The notes under the pieces were generated by a model. It saw nothing but the letters and a program-made list of their open reading frames with translations. It was not told where the DNA came from and made no database searches. A program made the position numbers and the translations under genes. DNA of 8,200 nt from Hyphomicrobiales bacterium (GTDB lineage: Bacteria > Pseudomonadota > Alphaproteobacteria > Rhizobiales > S144-35), in contig WGBT01000280.1 of NCBI GenBank assembly GCA_015494185.1, forward strand, positions 1-8,200. Direction: 5' to 3'. How positions within the stretch are numbered: position 1 is the first letter of the stretch; each line of letters opens with the position of its first letter. Shown one piece after another: positions 1 through 6,333 of the stretch.

Positions 1-37
1 ATATTGCCTATAAAAGATAAGCTACATTTGCTCTGAC

Positions 38-76
38 GGGCAGTGTCAGCCTGCCCCTCCCCCCACCTTTGGTGGG
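38..76. repeat. Two small adjacent hairpins
   Basis: Two short inverted repeats sit side by side. The first pairs GGGCAG (38-43) with CTGCCC (51-56) over a 7-nt loop; an alternative stem CTGAC (33-37)/GTCAG (45-49) would compete with it. The second pairs CCCACC (62-67) with GGTGGG (71-76) over a TTT loop. Neither is followed by a clear T-run on either strand, so a simple intrinsic terminator is not supported. They lie directly left of the larger palindrome at 86-220 and may belong to the same structured element. Confidence 0.4.
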
Positions 77-85
77 CCTGAACCT

Positions 86-220
86 GTCCTTGCATTCCAT
101 GGTTGGACACTGGCATTTTCCTCAACCTTGTCAAGGGTTACAACCGCTTCGCGGCCGCTTGCAGCGGCCCTTGACAAGGTTGAGGAAAATGCAAAAACGC
201 TCACCATGGAAAGCAAGGAC
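86..220. repeat. Large nested inverted repeat (about 135 bp palindrome)
   Basis: The inner arms 113-137 and 168-192 are exact reverse complements over 25 nt. The outer arms 86-103 and 203-220 pair over 18 nt with a single mismatch (position 94). The arms are separated by spacers of 9 nt (104-112) and 10 nt (193-202). Inside the inner arms a further stem CCGCT (144-148)/AGCGG (163-167) encloses a loop containing the self-complementary GCGGCCGC (151-158). As DNA it could form a cruciform; as RNA it would fold into one long hairpin with a single internal loop. No open reading frame resembling a transposase lies inside. It could be a member of an interspersed palindromic repeat family, a non-autonomous mobile element, or a transcription-ending structure downstream of the deacetylase gene. 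The inverted repeat is directly visible; its role is unknown. Confidence 0.75.
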
Positions 221-399
221 GGATCTGACATGATCCAGCAGGCGCAAAACCACTCCTTACATAATTAATTGGCCTCGTGTCCTTGGTTCCTTTCACCTCC
301 CTGACCTTGGCTCCCTCCCCCAATTTGCGAAGCATCTTCAAAAGGGGACAGAAAGCATCAGCAGGCACTGCTAAAGACCTCCAGTATATTCCTGCCTCC
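221..399. other. Non-coding stretch without recognisable gene
   Basis: This stretch lies between the palindrome and the stop codon of the deacetylase gene. It holds a small GGATC/GATCC hairpin (221-225 with 232-236) and otherwise pyrimidine-rich sequence with no coding signature, no tRNA-like fold and no strong intrinsic terminator for the minus-strand operon. I see nothing else that can be supported here. Confidence 0.4.
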
Positions 400-1332
400 T
401 TATTCCCCGGCCTGGATCAGGGCGCTGACGTGGGTGGCCACGCTGTCCCCAAGCGCCTTGAGATCATAGCCGCCTTCAAGCATCGAGACCATACGGCCTT
501 GCGCAAACTTGTGGGCAATTTCGGCCAATTTCAGGGTTATCCACTCAAAATCGTCTTCCACAAGTGCCAGCCCCCCGAGCGGATCCGCCTGATGGGCATC
601 GAAACCGGCTGAAATCAACACCAGATCCGGCGAAAAATCCATCAAAGCGGGAAAAATGCGCTCACGCATCGCCGCCTTGAACTGCTCGCCCTGATCACCC
701 GCCCGCAGCGGCGCATTACAAATATTGCCAACCCCGGTTTCGCTCACAGCCCCGGTTCCCGGAAACAGCGGCATTTGATGGGTCGAGCCATAAAACAGAC
801 TGCTGTCGGACCAGAAAATATCTTGGGTGCCGTTGCCATGATGGACATCGAAATCGATCACGGCCACCCGTTCGACACCATGAACAGCACGGGCATGACA
901 CGCCGCAATGGCGATGTTCGAGAACAGGCAAAACCCCATCGGCCGGTTCCGTTCGGCATGATGGCCGGGGGGACGTATGGCGCAAAATGCATTGTGGCTT
1001 GCCCCCGACATCACTTGATCGACAGCCAACAGTCCAGCCCCAACCGCATAAAGCGCCGCTTTGAAACTGCCCGGCGACATCACCGTGTCACCATCGAGAT
1101 GAACCAAGCCTTGCTCAGGCGCTGCTTTCGCAAGAGCTTCAAAATAGCTCTCCGGATGGGCCAGGGTGGTGTGCTCCACCGTTGCTTGCGGCGCCTCGGC
1201 ATGAACGAGCTTAGCGAACTCATCGGCTGACAAGGCCTGCTTAATGGCTTGCAACCGTTGCGGCCTTTCCGGATGCCCGGCACCGGGTTGATGATCGAGA
1301 CAGGCAGGATGAGTGACCAACAACGTCGTCAT
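400..1332 (-). CDS. Histone deacetylase-like (class II/acetoin utilization) zinc deacetylase
   Basis: A 310-residue zinc-dependent deacetylase of the HDAC/AcuC/acetylpolyamine amidohydrolase superfamily, which removes acetyl or other acyl groups from lysines or polyamines in the cytoplasm. The full catalytic set is visible: RPPGHHAE with the His dyad (H124, H125), FDVHHGNGT giving zinc ligands D162 and H164, SAGFDAH giving the third ligand D245, and LEGGYD with the transition-state tyrosine Y289. The length is typical of bacterial class II-like members, and there is no signal peptide. An upstream TTG at 1347 is in frame, but the ATG at 1332 is preferred: a GGAG lies 7 nt before it, and the protein then begins directly at the usual first strand (TTLLVTHPACLDH). 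Its start overlaps the stop of the acyl-CoA dehydrogenase-like gene as ATGA, so the two are probably translationally coupled. The substrate cannot be deduced. The family call is firm. Confidence 0.93.
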   Translation of the reverse strand: MTTLLVTHPACLDHQPGAGHPERPQRLQAIKQALSADEFAKLVHAEAPQATVEHTTLAHPESYFEALAKAAPEQGLVHLDGDTVMSPGSFKAALYAVGAGLLAVDQVMSGASHNAFCAIRPPGHHAERNRPMGFCLFSNIAIAACHARAVHGVERVAVIDFDVHHGNGTQDIFWSDSSLFYGSTHQMPLFPGTGAVSETGVGNICNAPLRAGDQGEQFKAAMRERIFPALMDFSPDLVLISAGFDAHQADPLGGLALVEDDFEWITLKLAEIAHKFAQGRMVSMLEGGYDLKALGDSVATHVSALIQAGE

Positions 1333-3257
1333 AACGGATCTCCACAACCGGCCACTTTGAAATTCTTACCACTGCGGGCGACTTGCAGCTTGAGCGCATA
1401 GGTCATTGGCGTAATTTGCTCGGCATAGAATTTTATCAGTTCCAAATGTTGCTGATAAAGCGGATCCTTATGGGCCCGGCCGGTGACCACGGCTTTGAGA
1501 AGATAGCTGCCGCCTGTGGCCAGCGCCATCAACATGCAGTAAGGGGCGGCCGCAAACTGCGCGCCGTCCTTGTCCCGGCGCAGTTTTTCACGTATCCGCT
1601 CACTGGCATCGACCAAATCGGACACGGCTTCCGCAATCCGCCGGGCAATCGGCTGCAATTCGTTGCTGCCCATCTCCAACACCGCATTGGCCGGCGCATT
1701 GAGATCGGCAACGAAATCCTCCAAGGCCTTCCCTTGACGTATCCTTATCTTACGGGTCACGAGATCGAGCGCCTGCATCCCGCTATCGCCTTGATAGAGC
1801 GGCAAAATCCGGGCATCACGATAAAGTTGCGCAAGCCCGGCTTCCTCCAGATAGCCAATGCTGCCCAACACTTGCAGCGCCGTTGAGGTCACTTCAACAC
1901 CGACTTCGGCGCCGAAGAACTTGGCCAGCGGTATCAATATGGCGGCTCGTTCCAAAGCCCTTTCGTGTTGGGCAGGGTCTGCGGCCTGATTGCGCGCCAG
2001 ATCAAGGGCTTCAGCGGTACGGTAACAAATCGCACGGGCGGCGGCAGTCTTGGCCCGCATGGCCATGATCATGCGGCGGATCTGTGGCGGCTCGGTCACC
2101 TCGGTCATAGCAACACCGCCCCCTGACAAGCTGTCTGGTCGTTTGCTCGAACCGCGGGTCTGCTGGCGCTGGGAAGCATAAGCCATCGCCTGTTGCAAAG
2201 CCCGTTCGGCCACGGCCACCCCCTGCACCCCAACCTGCAGACGGCTGTCATCAAGCCTTGCGAGAAGATTGACAAGTTTCTGTTTTTCCTTGCTGATCAG
2301 CCAGCCTCGTGCGCCGCCTCGCTGGCCCAGTGCCATGGTGCAAACAGGGCTGGCATGCAAGCCAAGCGTCCTTTCAAGGCGCGTGCAGACGATATCATTG
2401 CGCGCCCCCAAGCGGCCATCAGGTTCGGCCAGAAATTTGGGCACCAAAAACAACCCCAGCCCGTGATCTCCTGAGGCACCATCCGACCGGGCATCGAATG
2501 GCGCCTCAGGCAGCCGCGCCCAGACCAAATGAACGATATTTTCGGCCAGATCATGCTCGCCAAAGGGAATGAAGGATTGGCGGCCATGCAACAGATAGCT
2601 GCCGTCAGGACCAGAGGCTGAAGGCGGGGCTGGTTCGGCGCGGCAGTAGTCGATGCCCCCCAGATCAGGGCCCCCTTCAAGCCCTTCAAGCCCTTCAAGC
2701 TCTGGCAACGCGGTCAACACGATTTGCCCGGTCCATTCCCCGCTGACCAGTTTCGGCAAATAGCGTTCCTGCAAATCTCGACGGCCATGATCACGCAAAA
2801 TGGCCACGACACTTTGGCTCAACACCGGCAACAGGCCAAAAGACAAACCGGCATGGTTCCAGATTTCGGTCAGCGCCACGGCGATACGAATGGGCAAGCC
2901 CTGACCGCCATAAGCTTTGGGGGCCGCAACCGCGGGCCAACCGGCCGCGCAGAACTGGTGATAGGCTTCCCACCAGCCTGGCGGCATGGTGACAACACCA
3001 TTGCCGGACGCCAGCGCAGGACGACTCCCAGTTTGCTCCAGCGGCAACAGAATATCGCGGGCGAATTGCGCCGCCTCATGCAAGATCGCCCCGGCGCGCG
3101 CTTCATCGATATCGCTATCGCTCCCGGCCACGCTGCCGCCATTTGCCTCGCCAGCCAAATCCGCGCTATGTTTCAGACAATAAAGCAGCTCGGCAACGGG
3201 CGGCTCAGGGAGCGGTTCACGGGGTGGTTCAGGGCGCTTGGAAACTTCAGGGGCCAT
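1329..3257 (-). CDS. DmdC-like acyl-CoA dehydrogenase paralogue, catalytic Glu replaced by Gln
   Basis: A 642-residue acyl-CoA dehydrogenase-family protein resembling the long DmdC/FadE-type enzymes (about 590-600 residues), which oxidise acyl-CoA at alpha-beta carbons using FAD. Order: a Pro-rich N-terminus (1-25), a helical N-domain to about 175, a middle beta domain with FGEHDLAENIVHL and LFLVPKFL, a C-terminal helical domain with QVLGSIGYLEEAGL and YRDARILPLY, then a DmdC-type C-terminal extension (about 510-625). Three active-site segments differ from the family: the usual YEGTNGIQALDL reads YQGDSGMQALDL (Q489 in place of the base), the TEPxAGSDLG loop reads PELEGLEGLEGGPDLG, and the flavin-contacting FIT segment reads FIP. 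Dehydrogenase activity is therefore doubtful; it may bind acyl-CoA or be a partner subunit. The start is placed at ATG 3257, not ATG 3266, because AGAGG lies 9 nt upstream of it and abuts the other. It is first gene of an operon with the downstream deacetylase. Confidence 0.9.
   Translation of the reverse strand: MAPEVSKRPEPPREPLPEPPVAELLYCLKHSADLAGEANGGSVAGSDSDIDEARAGAILHEAAQFARDILLPLEQTGSRPALASGNGVVTMPPGWWEAYHQFCAAGWPAVAAPKAYGGQGLPIRIAVALTEIWNHAGLSFGLLPVLSQSVVAILRDHGRRDLQERYLPKLVSGEWTGQIVLTALPELEGLEGLEGGPDLGGIDYCRAEPAPPSASGPDGSYLLHGRQSFIPFGEHDLAENIVHLVWARLPEAPFDARSDGASGDHGLGLFLVPKFLAEPDGRLGARNDIVCTRLERTLGLHASPVCTMALGQRGGARGWLISKEKQKLVNLLARLDDSRLQVGVQGVAVAERALQQAMAYASQRQQTRGSSKRPDSLSGGGVAMTEVTEPPQIRRMIMAMRAKTAAARAICYRTAEALDLARNQAADPAQHERALERAAILIPLAKFFGAEVGVEVTSTALQVLGSIGYLEEAGLAQLYRDARILPLYQGDSGMQALDLVTRKIRIRQGKALEDFVADLNAPANAVLEMGSNELQPIARRIAEAVSDLVDASERIREKLRRDKDGAQFAAAPYCMLMALATGGSYLLKAVVTGRAHKDPLYQQHLELIKFYAEQITPMTYALKLQVARSGKNFKVAGCGDPL
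1340..1343 (-). promoter_or_regulatory. Ribosome binding site of the deacetylase gene
   Basis: GGAG on the minus strand lies 7 nt before the ATG at 1332, inside the last codons of the upstream gene. It selects ATG 1332 over the in-frame TTG at 1347. Confidence 0.6.
2673..2699 (-). repeat. Three perfect 9-bp tandem repeats inside the dehydrogenase-like gene
   Basis: The unit CCCTTCAAG (plus strand) occurs three times without a mismatch at 2673-2681, 2682-2690 and 2691-2699. On the coding strand it gives repeated Leu-Glu-Gly (about residues 187-195). It lies where family members carry the TEPxAGSD loop that contacts flavin and substrate. In-frame copy-number change would lengthen or shorten this loop by three residues. 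Confidence 0.9.
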
Positions 3258-3266
3258 GCAATGCAT

Positions 3267-3271
3267 CCTCT
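3267..3271 (-). promoter_or_regulatory. Ribosome binding site of the acyl-CoA dehydrogenase-like gene
   Basis: AGAGG on the minus strand has a 9-nt gap to ATG 3257 but directly touches ATG 3266, so the downstream ATG is the better start. Confidence 0.55.
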
Positions 3272-3280
3272 GCTAAGGTG

Positions 3281-3286
3281 ATCATA
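3281..3286 (-). promoter_or_regulatory. Possible -10 element for the minus-strand operon
   Basis: TATGAT on the minus strand differs from the TATAAT consensus at one base. A start about 7 nt downstream would give a leader of roughly 17 nt carrying the AGAGG site. No good -35 hexamer is present at 16-18 bp, so this is a weak prediction. Confidence 0.25.
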
Positions 3287-3289
3287 CCG

Positions 3290-3318
3290 TTCCAACAATT
3301 TTGTCGCTCTTCGATACT
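3290..3318 (+). promoter_or_regulatory. Possible promoter for the SDR-sua5-mnmD operon
   Basis: TTCCAA (3290-3295) and GATACT (3313-3318) are spaced by 17 bp in the divergent intergenic region. Transcription would start at about 3325. That would either make an mRNA almost without leader for ATG 3324, or leave ATG 3345 with a 20-nt leader containing GAGG. Both hexamers are only partial matches. Confidence 0.25.
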
Positions 3319-3323
3319 CTATC

Positions 3324-4211
3324 ATGGTCGAGGCCACAGTAGCCATGCAACACGCTCAGGCAAGTGAAATTTCACCTTTCGACACACAAGGACGGCGGCG
3401 CAACGCCTTGATCACCGGTGCTTCCAGCGGCATTGGTGAGGCTTTCGCCCAAGTTTTCGCCCGCAATGGCTTCAATCTGGTCTTGGTCGCCCGCCGCGAG
3501 GCACGCCTGCACAAGATCGCTGAAACCCTCAAACAGGCCTATCCCATTGAAGCCCATGTCCTGCCCGCCGATTTGAGCCGCCCAGAGGCTGGAGCTGCGA
3601 TTTTCGCGCAACTTGCACAATGGGATATCCCCATCGATGCGCTGGTCAACAATGCCGGCAGAGGTCTGCCCGGCAAATTGCGCCACAGCCCCTGGTCAGC
3701 GCACCGCGATTTCATCGAACTGATGGTAACCTCTTATGTGCAACTGGCCTATTTGGCCGAACAACAGATGATCCCGCGCGGCTATGGCCGGATCATCAAT
3801 GTCGCCTCCTTAGCCGGCTTTACACCGCCTGCGGCCGGGCATACACTTTATAATGCGGCCAAATCCTTTATCATCAAATTCAGCGAAGCCCATGCCGAGG
3901 AAGTCCGCGGCAAAGGCATTCATGTCACCGCCCTGTGCCCCGGCTTCACATGGAGCGAGTTTCACGATGTTTCCGGAACCCGGCATCTGGTTTCACAATA
4001 TCCAGATTATATGTGGATGTCAGCTGCTGAGGTGGCACAACAAGGTTTTGAGGCGGTGATGGCGGGCAAGACGGTCCATATCCCCGGCCGGATCAATCGC
4101 ACGATCGCCCGGCTGGTGAAATATCTGCCAGATCGTCTGGCCCGTTGGCTGACCCGCAGTCAGGCCCAAAAATACCGGCTTTCAACACGCCCCAATAAGC
4201 CCAATCAATAA
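3324..4211 (+). CDS. Short-chain dehydrogenase/reductase (SDR)
   Basis: A classical-type SDR of 295 residues, an NAD(P)-dependent oxidoreductase of unknown substrate. Visible are the cofactor-binding TGASSGIG (31-38), an ARR after the second strand (56-58) that suggests NADP(H), ADLS (82-85), NNAG (109-112), S162 in NVASLAG, and YNAAK (Y176, K180). The helix-4 asparagine of the N-S-Y-K tetrad, usually in an LNVT context, reads LMVT here (M134). A C-terminal segment of about 50 residues, Arg-rich (IPGRINRTIARLVKYLP), follows the fold as in DltE-like members. The ATG at 3324 has no Shine-Dalgarno; ATG 3345 has GAGG 11 nt upstream and is a real alternative, since the fold begins only at about residue 25. 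It is first gene of an operon with sua5, 25 bp upstream of that gene. The family is clear, the substrate unknown; nothing links it directly to tRNA modification. Confidence 0.9.
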   Translation: MVEATVAMQHAQASEISPFDTQGRRRNALITGASSGIGEAFAQVFARNGFNLVLVARREARLHKIAETLKQAYPIEAHVLPADLSRPEAGAAIFAQLAQWDIPIDALVNNAGRGLPGKLRHSPWSAHRDFIELMVTSYVQLAYLAEQQMIPRGYGRIINVASLAGFTPPAAGHTLYNAAKSFIIKFSEAHAEEVRGKGIHVTALCPGFTWSEFHDVSGTRHLVSQYPDYMWMSAAEVAQQGFEAVMAGKTVHIPGRINRTIARLVKYLPDRLARWLTRSQAQKYRLSTRPNKPNQ

Positions 4212-4236
4212 GCCTCAAGTGAGTCCAAAGAGCACC

Positions 4237-5247
4237 ATGGAAAACAAGCCCAATGAAACTTCGAGCATCCTGCGCGAGGCCACCCCTGAAGCAGTAGCCT
4301 CGGCCGCAGAGTTGTTGCGCCATGGCAAGCTGATAGCCTTTCCCACCGAAACCGTTTATGGGCTTGGCGGCGATGCCCGGTCAGATCAGGCGGTGGCACA
4401 AATCTTCGCCGCCAAGAAGAGGCCGCAATTCAACCCGCTCATCATTCATGTCAAAAATCTCAACGCCGCCCTTGAAACCGCTGAGTTTTCAGCGCTAGCC
4501 CAACAACTGGCAGAGGCTTTCTGGCCCGGACCGCTGACCCTGGTGTTGCCCAAACGCAAAGACTGCGGACTTTCAAAACTGGCCAGTGCCGGGCTTGAAA
4601 CCGTAGCCCTTCGGGTTCCCAACCATCCCACAGCCCTTGATCTTTTGAACGCCTTCGATGGCCCGATCGCTGCCCCAAGCGCCAACCCGTCGGGGCGTTT
4701 GAGCCCCACCGAAGCGGAACATGTCGAGGCAACCTTGGCCGGCCAAGTCGCCGCCATTCTCGACGCTGGCCCCTGCCCTATTGGCGTCGAATCCACCATT
4801 CTTGGCTTTTACGGCAACCAACCGGTGCTGCTCCGTCCGGGCGCCGTTCCAGTGGAAGACATAGAAGCCCTTCTTGGCGTCGAACTGACACAACCGGCCC
4901 CCGGCCCAAAGCCCCAATCTGCCGGACAGCTGGCCAGCCACTATGCCCCTTCAGCCCGGCTGCGGCTCAATCAACGAACCTCAAAGCCTGGTGAAATGTT
5001 GCTGGCCTTTGGCCCCGATGCCCCCAAGCAGGTTCCCGGCCTCAATCTCTCCCCCTCAGGCGACTTGACCGAGGCCGCGGCCAATCTATTTGCCTATTTG
5101 CATATTCTGGATGAAACCGGCGTTGAGATCATCAATGTGATGCCGATTCCCAATCATGGTCTTGGTGTGGCCATCAATGACCGGCTTACCCGTGCTGCAG
5201 CCCCACGGCCCCACCTGAAAAACAACCCGGAAAACAGCGATGCGTAA
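4237..5247 (+). CDS. sua5: L-threonylcarbamoyladenylate synthase (Sua5/TsaC long form)
   Basis: This enzyme makes threonylcarbamoyl-AMP from threonine, bicarbonate and ATP, the first step of t6A37 formation on ANN-decoding tRNAs; TsaB, TsaD and TsaE, not in this window, complete it. The 336-residue protein has the YrdC domain at about 13-205 with FPTETVYGLGGDA (35-47), KKRPQFNPL (60-68), PSANPSG (147-153), GVESTILGF (183-191) and LLRPGAV (198-204). A Sua5-type C-terminal domain follows, introduced by a linker ending SAGQLASHYAP. The two-domain form matches Sua5/TsaC2 and not the short TsaC of Escherichia coli. An in-frame GTG at 4219 would add six residues, but the ATG at 4237 has AGAG 4 nt upstream and is preferred. 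It lies 25 bp after the SDR gene and overlaps mnmD by 8 bp, so all three are probably co-transcribed. Confidence 0.95.
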   Translation: MENKPNETSSILREATPEAVASAAELLRHGKLIAFPTETVYGLGGDARSDQAVAQIFAAKKRPQFNPLIIHVKNLNAALETAEFSALAQQLAEAFWPGPLTLVLPKRKDCGLSKLASAGLETVALRVPNHPTALDLLNAFDGPIAAPSANPSGRLSPTEAEHVEATLAGQVAAILDAGPCPIGVESTILGFYGNQPVLLRPGAVPVEDIEALLGVELTQPAPGPKPQSAGQLASHYAPSARLRLNQRTSKPGEMLLAFGPDAPKQVPGLNLSPSGDLTEAAANLFAYLHILDETGVEIINVMPIPNHGLGVAINDRLTRAAAPRPHLKNNPENSDA

Positions 5248-5977
5248 ACGTGACCTGCCGTTCCATGAAAGTGAACTGCGTTGGGAAACGCCCCATTATC
5301 CGATCGCCAAACGGTTCGACGACGGTTATTTCAGCCGCGATGGCGGGCGCGCCGAAAGCCGTGAAGTCTTTCTTAAGGGCAATGACTTGCCCGCCCGATT
5401 GAGCCAACACGCCCAATCAGGGACCGGCGATTTCACCATTGCCGAGCTTGGCTTTGGCACGGGCCTCAATTTTTTCGAGACGGTTTTGCTGTGGCAGCAA
5501 GTCTTGTCACGCTTTCCCGCCGCCAAAGCAAAACTGCGTTTTGTTTCCTTTGAACAATACCCGCTTGCGCGCGCCGATCTTGAACGGGTCTTGCGCCCCT
5601 GGCCGGACTTGCTCACCTTATGCCGGACGATTTTGCAGCCCTGGCCCCCTATATCCGGCTGGCAAACCTATGAAACGGACCATGTCAGGCTTGAGCTGGC
5701 GGTGGGGGATGCCAACAGCCTGCTGCCGGAATGGACCGGCGCAGCGAATGCTTGGTATTTGGATGGGTTTGCGCCGGCCAAGAACCCTCAACTGTGGAAC
5801 GCCCGGCTGATGCAGCTGGTGGCCAGCAAGACCAGGACAGAAGGCACCTTTTCCACCTATACCGCGGCCGCGCAAGTCCGGCGCGATCTGATGGCCGCCG
5901 GATTTGAGGTCACCCGCGTGGCCGGATTTGGGCGCAAACGCCACCGCCTCCAGGGCTGCCTGAAAGCAATCGCCTGA
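5240..5977 (+). CDS. mnmD: tRNA 5-methylaminomethyl-(2-thio)uridine34 methyltransferase MnmD
   Basis: MnmD uses S-adenosylmethionine to methylate nm5(s2)U34 to mnm5(s2)U34 in the wobble position of tRNAs reading split codon boxes. The 245 residues cover the whole methyltransferase domain: the N-terminal LRWETPHYPIAKRFDDGYFS (13-32), SAM motif I ELGFGTGLNFFE (69-80), the catalytic-site YLDGFAPAKNPQLW (173-186) and the terminal AGFGRKRHRLQG (228-239). The FAD oxidoreductase half found in bifunctional MnmC of enterobacteria is absent. Any cmnm5U-processing step must be done by a separate protein or bypassed. The start ATG lies in the overlap ATGCGTAA with the sua5 stop, with a weak GGAAAA site upstream, so translation is probably coupled to sua5. 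It is last gene of the operon and is followed by a long hairpin. Confidence 0.95.
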   Translation: MRKRDLPFHESELRWETPHYPIAKRFDDGYFSRDGGRAESREVFLKGNDLPARLSQHAQSGTGDFTIAELGFGTGLNFFETVLLWQQVLSRFPAAKAKLRFVSFEQYPLARADLERVLRPWPDLLTLCRTILQPWPPISGWQTYETDHVRLELAVGDANSLLPEWTGAANAWYLDGFAPAKNPQLWNARLMQLVASKTRTEGTFSTYTAAAQVRRDLMAAGFEVTRVAGFGRKRHRLQGCLKAIA

Positions 5978-6010
5978 GCCCAACCGCATATGATCCCCCC
6001 TACCCAGCCT

Positions 6011-6104
6011 GATTGCCCCCCAAGCCATCCTTCCGGAGCCATCGTCGCTCGCCTCACCCCCTTTCAGGTGAGCGACGATGGATGCGGGAGGATGGCGGGC
6101 TATC
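6011..6104 (+). terminator. Long imperfect hairpin after mnmD, probable terminator or structured RNA
   Basis: The core arms 6039-6054 and 6066-6081 pair over 16 bp with one G-U and an 11-nt loop. Beyond a 3x3 internal loop, 6024-6035 pairs with 6085-6096 over 12 bp with one G-U. After a 5-nt bulge, 6011-6018 pairs with 6097-6104 with one mismatch. The right side is followed by CTTTT (6105-6109). The position 34 bp after the mnmD stop suits an end-of-operon terminator, but the stem is much longer than usual and the T-run is short. It could also be an interspersed palindromic repeat or the core of a small RNA. Confidence 0.5.
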
Positions 6105-6333
6105 CTTTTGGTGAATCGGAAGCGAGCTTCCCCCTCCTGCCACGAATCCAACAAGCCATTTGAGGAAGGCTCAAATCACCTGCCCCCTTATTACAATGAC
6201 CGCCGTTTCTTGCTCTCGCCGGATTATCAAAGCATGGTTTGCCCCGTGAGACGGCAAGCCGCGGTGATTTTGCAAATTTCTTCCTTTAATAGAGGGACAA
6301 AACCATCGCGTAACTTCTATTTATACTCACAAA
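6105..6333 (+). other. Gene-free leader region of mtgA with several small hairpins
   Basis: No convincing coding sequence lies here on either strand. Small inverted repeats are at 6118-6131 (GGAAG/CTTCC around a CGAG loop), 6158-6176 (ATTTGAG/CTCAAAT) and 6236-6260 (GGTTTG..CCGT/ACGG..CAAGCC with a 2-nt bulge). I recognise no riboswitch class. AGAGGG at 6290-6295 is too far from the mtgA start to serve as its ribosome binding site. TATACT at 6322-6327 resembles a -10 element ending 6 nt before the ATG, which would give a leaderless or nearly leaderless message, but no -35 match is visible. Confidence 0.35.

Noticed and set aside
151..158. GCGGCCGC in the palindrome loop as a sign of cloning vector
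   Set aside because: An 8-bp restriction-like site in GC-rich DNA inside a self-complementary region needs no vector origin, and no other vector sequence is seen.
46..231. 61-residue minus-strand reading frame over the left palindrome
   Set aside because: It runs through both arms of the inverted repeat, has low-complexity composition and no recognisable domain; the DNA is better explained by the palindrome.
189..233. 14-codon plus-strand frame with GAGG three nt upstream
   Set aside because: The GAGG and ATG fall inside the right arm of the palindrome, the spacing is short and the peptide ends in 14 residues; nothing supports translation.
1329..3257. Calling the dehydrogenase-like gene a pseudogene
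   Set aside because: The frame is open over its full length, has a ribosome binding site and is coupled to an intact gene; only active-site residues are changed.
2724..3281. 185-residue plus-strand frame opposite the dehydrogenase-like gene
   Set aside because: It is a shadow of the GC-rich minus-strand gene, whose translation contains clear family motifs.
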